Positions 59,445 through 64,000 of a DNA stretch of 64,000 bases are shown here, one piece after another (the first letter of the stretch is position 1; the number at the start of each line of letters is the position of its first letter). The notes beneath the pieces were generated by a model. The model made no database searches and was not told the origin of the DNA. It saw only the letters and a program-made list of their open reading frames with translations. The translations under genes and the position numbers were made by a program. The DNA comes from Deltaproteobacteria bacterium (GTDB taxonomy: Bacteria > Myxococcota_A > Polyangia > Haliangiales > Haliangiaceae), in NCBI GenBank assembly GCA_020630875.1, contig JAHDIH010000005.1, forward strand, positions 1 to 64,000, in the 5' to 3' direction.

Positions 59445-61564
59445 TCTAGTTCTAACTGTTCGAGTCGCCGGTAAACCTCTGTGGCCGACTTATCGACGGA
59501 GGTGTCTACATCAGGAACCAGCGTAAGAATGATCTCAAATCGCGAGGTGGGGACGGGGACCGCTGTGCCTGCGATTAGGATCGTAGGATACCCATCTTCG
59601 CTGATTAACACCTGAGAGATCGATATTCCTTGAAAAGAGCTTCCAGCAGCTTCAGCGCTAATGTGAGCGCGGCAAAGTCGCTTCGCAATTCTCAAACGTT
59701 GTCTTTTGGATAACTTATCAAGGAGATTCCTGAGTGGCGTGCCTTGTGGCGCTTCGTAAATAACTTGTCCATTTTTGTTACTGAGTGCTCTCTGGACAAA
59801 TGGGCTGGAAATTCTGAACCACTTTTCTTTGGCTGAGTCGATTTGCGTTTCTTCTATGATTACGGTCCGGGACAAGACGGTGTCGACCGCTTGAAGTAAG
59901 ACGTTTGTGCCGCTACTGGGTAGTTGAGAGACCACTTGGTATCTTGGTTGCGACATGTCCGTCTGTGAAGTTTCCGACTCATCGAGAGATACTTGTTCTC
60001 GCACCGGAAGTATAGCTTGCGACGTTTGCAGTTGCTTAATGGCTTGCGAAAAGTTTGAGGCAGCCTTAGCTCGTTGCTTCGGGTCTTTTTCTAATAGCGG
60101 AAGTATAATGTCATCCCACTTACTATCCACACCATAGCTAGAAGGCGGCAGTGGGACCTTTGTTAAGTGCTCTGCTATGAAGTCTGGGCCTGCGAATGGC
60201 AGGTGTCCTGTGATCAGTTGATAAAGCGTTACGCCGAGCGCGTAGTAGTCCGCCTCGATGCCTATATCAGCTCCCGTAATCTGCTCTGGTGACATATACG
60301 CCAATGAACCTATGAGACCACCAGTTTGAGTCGCTCCCAGGTCCAGTAGGTGAGCTACACCAAAGTCTCCAATTTTGGCCCCGCCAGTGGAGGTCAAAAA
60401 TACGTTTGCAGGTTTCAAGTCTCTGTGGACCACACCTGCATAATGAGCGGCTTGCAGACCCGCAAGAACGTCCAACATAATTTTCTTTACGGATGTTTCT
60501 GAAAGCTGGGATCGGTCTATGTCGAGAAGTGTCCCATGTTCTTGATGCTCCATTGCATAGATTCCTGCTTGTGGATGAACGTCGAAAACAGGAACGATGT
60601 TGGGGTGCGCAAGTCTTTTTGAGATTGCAACTTCCCGGGAAAAACGCTCGTAAGCGTCTCCCGAAGATCCGAGGGAACCATGAAAGCGCTTAAGCGCAAC
60701 TTGTCGGTTCAGTAAGGTATCTTCCACTAGTAGCACTTCACCTGCGCCACCGCTGCCAAGCTCTTTAATGACTTGATATCTGCCGATGATTACTTCGTCT
60801 GCAGTTTCAACCTTGTTGTGTTTTTGAGACTCCAGAAGTTCGTCAACTGTGGGAGGTAAACTGTCATCAAGTAGTCTCGCCTTCACCAATACGTGCCGAG
60901 CGGCTTCGGGTAAACCACTTCGAAACAAGGCGATGACTAACATCGATGATATGGTGGCGAATACGGCGTCGCTCGTTTCACACGCCTGAAAATGCGCAAT
61001 CGCACCATCGAACGCACTTTGAGCAAAGAGAATCTTTCCGATGAGGGCGTGAGCCGTAGCGATACCTTCAGGTTCAGTTGCCGAGCGCAGGTAATTTTCT
61101 GCGCAGATTCCCGCTTCCCTTGGTAGCTCTGCTTTTACAAAGGCCTGCGCCGCAAGAAGTAGTAGTCCCTCCGCCTTGTAACATTCACCTGCTTCTTTGA
61201 AATCCCGAAGTTTTGAGGCAACGGCTCCGGCCATTGCAAAAAAACGCTTACTTTTGAGTGTTTGATGAGCCGTAGTTAGTTGAGACTCGCCAGATATCTC
61301 GCTTAAACAACGATTGATGGTTTCATTGTTCCTTGTTTCAATTGCGGCTTTAAGCGCCTCGGTAGGACGGTTAGCGAGCAAGAAGGCCTGTACCGCTTTT
61401 TCCCATGCCCATACCTTCGAAAACAGCTCAGCAGCCCGAGCAGGGTCACCAGATTCTAATGCAATTTCGGCTGCAGCTTCCCAGTCGCCTGCTGCGATTG
61501 CTTCGTCGATACCCACACTGCATTTTAATAGCCAATTCAAGTTATACAAAAGGAATTTGACCAT
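59417..61564 (-). CDS. Soluble Ser/Thr kinase with helical-repeat N-terminus and C-terminal pseudokinase
   Basis: 715 residues with no transmembrane helix. Residues about 1-255 are short alpha-helical repeats (AAEIALESGDPARAAELFSK; ALKAAIETRNNETIN). Kinase domain about 262-525: LGSGGAGEVLLVED, ALKRF, HRDLKPANVF, GDFGVAHLL and SLAYMSPEQ. A second kinase-like domain (about 545-695) starts RYQVVSQLPSSGTNVLLQ, but its catalytic loop reads GISISQVLI and the DFG position reads IAG, so it should be inactive. The 3' end overlaps the CAP gene by 28 bp; mtnP diverges upstream. Confidence 0.92.
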   Translation of the reverse strand: MVKFLLYNLNWLLKCSVGIDEAIAAGDWEAAAEIALESGDPARAAELFSKVWAWEKAVQAFLLANRPTEALKAAIETRNNETINRCLSEISGESQLTTAHQTLKSKRFFAMAGAVASKLRDFKEAGECYKAEGLLLLAAQAFVKAELPREAGICAENYLRSATEPEGIATAHALIGKILFAQSAFDGAIAHFQACETSDAVFATISSMLVIALFRSGLPEAARHVLVKARLLDDSLPPTVDELLESQKHNKVETADEVIIGRYQVIKELGSGGAGEVLLVEDTLLNRQVALKRFHGSLGSSGDAYERFSREVAISKRLAHPNIVPVFDVHPQAGIYAMEHQEHGTLLDIDRSQLSETSVKKIMLDVLAGLQAAHYAGVVHRDLKPANVFLTSTGGAKIGDFGVAHLLDLGATQTGGLIGSLAYMSPEQITGADIGIEADYYALGVTLYQLITGHLPFAGPDFIAEHLTKVPLPPSSYGVDSKWDDIILPLLEKDPKQRAKAASNFSQAIKQLQTSQAILPVREQVSLDESETSQTDMSQPRYQVVSQLPSSGTNVLLQAVDTVLSRTVIIEETQIDSAKEKWFRISSPFVQRALSNKNGQVIYEAPQGTPLRNLLDKLSKRQRLRIAKRLCRAHISAEAAGSSFQGISISQVLISEDGYPTILIAGTAVPVPTSRFEIILTLVPDVDTSVDKSATEVYRRLEQLELDYLDIMTTK

Positions 61565-61597
61565 GTTCTCAACGTAAGAATCGAGTAGGCTCTACCA

Positions 61598-62464
61598 ATG
61601 AACACCATTGGAATCATAGGAGGCAGCGGTATCTACGAGATTGATGGCATTGCTGAATTGCAAGAAGTAGATATTGATACTCCTTACGGCAAACCCAGCG
61701 ATACCTTCAGGGTTGGTCGTTTGGGGGACGCAAAAGTCGTTTTTCTCGCGCGGCATGGCAGAGGACACACCATGCTTCCTCACGAAGTGAACTACGCAGC
61801 TAACCTATGGGGACTCAAGTCTCTGGGAGTAGATTGGTTAATCTCGCTTTCGGCGGTGGGCTCGCTGCGGGAGGACATTCATCCTGGAGATATGGTGTTG
61901 GTAGATCAGTTTATTGACCGTACAACCGGTAGAACTTCTACTTTCTTTGGGAATGGGGCGGTCGCTCATGTGAGTTTGGCCGATCCTGTTTCATCGGCAT
62001 TACAAAATGTCTTGCTAAGAGCCGCCACGCCAATTGCGAAAGAGTACGGCTTCAAGCTCCATGTAGGCGGGACCTATATCGCGATTCAGGGACCGCAGTT
62101 CTCCAGCCGTGCCGAAAGTGAATGGTATCGGTCCATGGGAGTCAGCGTGATAGGCATGACCAATATGCCAGAAGCCAAGCTCGCGCGTGAAGCCGAGATC
62201 AGCTACTCAACCCTAGCCATGGTTACTGACTACGATTGTTGGCACGTAAGTGAGGCTCCGGTGACTGTGGAAGCGGTTCTGGCGATAATGCGAAATAACG
62301 CAGAACGGTCCAAGAAAATCGTAGAAGCAGCCATTCCTCTGGTACCTGAAGCAGGGGAGTGCCCGGCGCAAAGCGCCCTGAAGTATGCGGTGCTGTCTCC
62401 TCTTGAAAAACTCCCCCAAATAGTGCGACAAAGACTGCATCCTCTAATTAGGAAGTACTTATGA
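61598..62464 (+). CDS. mtnP: S-methyl-5'-thioadenosine phosphorylase
   Basis: 288 residues. It converts methylthioadenosine plus phosphate to adenine and methylthioribose-1-phosphate, recycling the by-product of polyamine and SAM-dependent pathways. Motifs: GIIGGSGIYEI at the N-terminus, ARHGRGHTMLPHEVNYAAN, SAVGSLREDI, IQGPQFSSRAES and GMTNMPEAKLAREAE with TDYDCW near residue 212. It overlaps a PfkB-family kinase gene by 4 nt (ATGA), so the two form a unit. Divergent from the pseudokinase gene. Confidence 0.95.
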   Translation: MNTIGIIGGSGIYEIDGIAELQEVDIDTPYGKPSDTFRVGRLGDAKVVFLARHGRGHTMLPHEVNYAANLWGLKSLGVDWLISLSAVGSLREDIHPGDMVLVDQFIDRTTGRTSTFFGNGAVAHVSLADPVSSALQNVLLRAATPIAKEYGFKLHVGGTYIAIQGPQFSSRAESEWYRSMGVSVIGMTNMPEAKLAREAEISYSTLAMVTDYDCWHVSEAPVTVEAVLAIMRNNAERSKKIVEAAIPLVPEAGECPAQSALKYAVLSPLEKLPQIVRQRLHPLIRKYL

Positions 62465-63384
62465 AAAACGTTGCGATTGTTGGTTCTATTGCCATTGATG
62501 ATTTAGAAGGCCCTTTTGGAAGTCATAAAGACGTTCTTGGTGGCTCAGCATCCTATGCATCCCTTGCTTCATCGTATCTTTGCCCGAAGACAAAACTTGT
62601 AGGGATCATTGGGTCAGATATGCCCAAGGAGTACATTGGGTACTTCGAAAAAAGAGAAATTGACTTGTCGGAGCTGACGGTCGCAGAGGGACAAACTTTC
62701 AAGTGGGTAGGGCGCTACGCCGATGACCTGTTGTCCCGTGAAACGTTGGACACCAGACTTGGCGTATTTGGCGACTACAGTCCAAAGCTTTCTGACGAGG
62801 CCGCTAACACGCCGATTGTACTTCTTGGAAACATTCATCCAGAGTTGCAACTTCATGTCTTTAACCAGCTGAAGTCTCCACAGTTAGTAGTAGTAGACAC
62901 CATGAACTTTTGGATCGAAGGTGCTGGGGCGTCTTTAGCTAAGATGTTGAAGAAAACTGATTTACTTGTGCTAAACGACGAAGAAGCGCGGCTGTTGTCC
63001 GGGCAGCACAGCTTGGTAATCGCCGCTGAGAAGATCAAAGCGATGGGCCCCAAGTACGTTTGTATCAAACGAGGGGATGCAGGAGCTACGCTCTACTACG
63101 GTGACAGCGTCTTCGCGGTACCCGCAGTTCCGCTGAGCAAAGTCGAAGACCCCACTGGCGCTGGTGATAGTTTTGCTGGCGGACTCGTCGGTTATCTCGC
63201 TAAACAAGGCAAGACGGACATTGAAACCATAAAAACAGGAATCGTCGTCGGTTCTGCCGTGGCATCCCTTGCGGTCGAGCAATTTTCAGTGGCGGGACTG
63301 CTTAACGTGTCCCTTGAAGCGATTCAAAAACGGTACGACACGCTTTGTTCAATGTCTTCTTTTGCGCCAGCACAACTCGACTGA
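62461..63384 (+). CDS. PfkB-family carbohydrate/nucleoside kinase
   Basis: 307 residues. The ribokinase fold has the N-terminal GGSASYASLA stretch and the anion hole/catalytic Asp motif DPTGAGDSFAGG near residue 231. It phosphorylates a sugar or nucleoside at a primary hydroxyl using ATP. The 4-nt overlap with mtnP suggests a linked substrate, such as adenosine or a pentose derivative, but the family is too broad to name it. Its stop overlaps the tsaE start (TGATG), giving a three-gene operon. Confidence 0.92.
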   Translation: MKNVAIVGSIAIDDLEGPFGSHKDVLGGSASYASLASSYLCPKTKLVGIIGSDMPKEYIGYFEKREIDLSELTVAEGQTFKWVGRYADDLLSRETLDTRLGVFGDYSPKLSDEAANTPIVLLGNIHPELQLHVFNQLKSPQLVVVDTMNFWIEGAGASLAKMLKKTDLLVLNDEEARLLSGQHSLVIAAEKIKAMGPKYVCIKRGDAGATLYYGDSVFAVPAVPLSKVEDPTGAGDSFAGGLVGYLAKQGKTDIETIKTGIVVGSAVASLAVEQFSVAGLLNVSLEAIQKRYDTLCSMSSFAPAQLD

Positions 63385-63854
63385 TGAAGCTGAGTGGCGT
63401 TACTGAAACTGCGATGTCCAAAATCGCAGAGGCTTTGGCGAGGTCCACGAACGATGGAGCTCGCTTGTCTCTTGTAGGAGACCTGGGAGCTGGAAAGACA
63501 ACATTCACCAAAGCATTTGCAGGAGCGCTGGGTTTTGACTCGTCTCGGGTCAATAGTCCAACCTTCAATATTGTTCTTCAGTACGACTTAACGAACCGTA
63601 AGTTGTTTCATATCGACCTGTACCGGTTGGAAACGCAACAGGAAGCGGAGATTCTTGGGCTCTTTGATATTGTTCACTCGGAAAGCGATATCGTGATTTG
63701 CGAATGGGCCGATCAGCTGGAACTGATGCCTACCGACTCTCTGACGTTAACGATTTTACATGACGCAACCGGGGAAAGCCGCAGTCTGCACTTTGAAGCC
63801 GGAGGCCCCCAAAGTATGGAATGGTTGTCCAGACTTGAAAAGTCTATGGACTAA
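63384..63854 (+). CDS. tsaE: tRNA threonylcarbamoyladenosine biosynthesis ATPase TsaE
   Basis: 156 residues from the ATG at 63384, which overlaps the PfkB gene stop (TGATG); the longer frame to 63345 is not supported. It assists TsaD/TsaB in forming t6A37 in tRNAs that read ANN codons. Walker [15 protein letters not shown] near residue 33, [19 protein letters not shown] and the Walker B region [10 protein letters not shown] are all typical. Its stop is shared, in the convergent orientation, with the reductase gene at the right edge. Confidence 0.95.
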   Translation: MKLSGVTETAMSKIAEALARSTNDGARLSLVGDLGAGKTTFTKAFAGALGFDSSRVNSPTFNIVLQYDLTNRKLFHIDLYRLETQQEAEILGLFDIVHSESDIVICEWADQLELMPTDSLTLTILHDATGESRSLHFEAGGPQSMEWLSRLEKSMD

Positions 63855-64000
63855 CTTCGCGGTGTACTCATTAGTACAAACTCTTCGGCAGTAGACGGAT
63901 GAAGTGCGATTGTATCGTCGAGCGATTTTTTCGTAAGTCCTGCCGTGATCGCTACCGCAAGAGATTGAATGATTTCTGGCGCATCCGGACCGTGCATATG
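63851..64000 (-). CDS. Glutathione-reductase-like enzyme, C-terminal fragment (5' part beyond window)
   Basis: The frame is open from the right edge to a TAG at 63853-63851, giving 49 residues of the C-terminus. It contains [20 protein letters not shown], then [18 protein letters not shown]. The HPSTAEE motif holds the catalytic-acid His-Glu pair of the dimerisation domain of glutathione reductase and related flavoprotein disulfide reductases (trypanothione or mercuric reductase, dihydrolipoamide dehydrogenase). The GPDAPEIIQ segment fits glutathione reductase (Gor) best. It overlaps tsaE by 4 bp at the 3' ends. Confidence 0.85.
   Translation of the reverse strand, partial: HMHGPDAPEIIQSLAVAITAGLTKKSLDDTIALHPSTAEEFVLMSTPRS

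Overview
The window is a densely coded piece of a Gram-negative bacterial chromosome with few gaps. By eye the base composition is moderate, perhaps 45-50% GC (not computed). I see no rRNA, tRNA, CRISPR array, insertion sequence or prophage. The gene content points to a deltaproteobacterial or Myxococcota-like organism: three Hanks-type Ser/Thr kinases, a cobalamin-binding MerR regulator, a PilZ/receiver/DUF4388 protein beside a PilT-type ATPase, MutS2, and many SPase II lipoproteins. The phylum is an inference; no taxonomic marker was compared.

Layout. 1-11.8 kb (minus strand) is a housekeeping block: mscS, prs, rplY, pth, a small membrane protein, rpsF, rplI, dnaB, a Ser/Thr kinase, deoA, punA, then an OmpA/BON envelope protein and a repeat-built coiled-coil protein that runs off the left edge. 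11.8-22.5 kb holds a Trm112-like protein, a CDF transporter, a HIT protein, hemH with a pentein-like enzyme and an unknown partner, a membrane protein with an HExxxH motif, a queuosine-precursor transporter, lipoproteins and a frameshifted gene. 22.7-28.2 kb (plus) is an apparent operon: C39-like peptidase, PilZ-receiver-DUF4388, PilT-like ATPase, mutS2. 28.2-38.2 kb (minus) carries lipoproteins, a glycosyltransferase, miaE, a CapA-like protein, glpD, two tandem paralogous membrane proteins, a VWA protein and a CarH/LitR-type regulator. 38.3-42.1 kb (plus) holds a fasciclin lipoprotein, then an imelysin and a DUF4856 lipoprotein behind a Fur-box-like palindrome. 42.2-52.7 kb includes aspS, a metallophosphoesterase, a cluster of one aminotransferase with two CDP-alcohol phosphatidyltransferases, a metal-dependent hydrolase, a LysE exporter and a DprE1/DprE2-like pair. 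52.9-64 kb has two more kinases (one with SR-like repeats and PEGA, one with a C-terminal pseudokinase), lipoproteins, a CAP-domain protein, mtnP with a PfkB kinase, tsaE, and the C-terminus of a glutathione-reductase-like enzyme at the right edge.

Most notable points: a B12-type MerR regulator facing a fasciclin gene whose promoter spacer holds tandem TGTCTAG elements about 11 bp apart; a predicted iron-regulated imelysin/DUF4856 pair; a possible unusual phospholipid head-group cluster; a DprE1/DprE2 pair outside Actinobacteria; a kinase-pseudokinase fusion; a coiled-coil protein built of near-identical 24-residue units; and several first genes with a -10-like element only 6-9 nt before the start codon, suggesting leaderless mRNAs.
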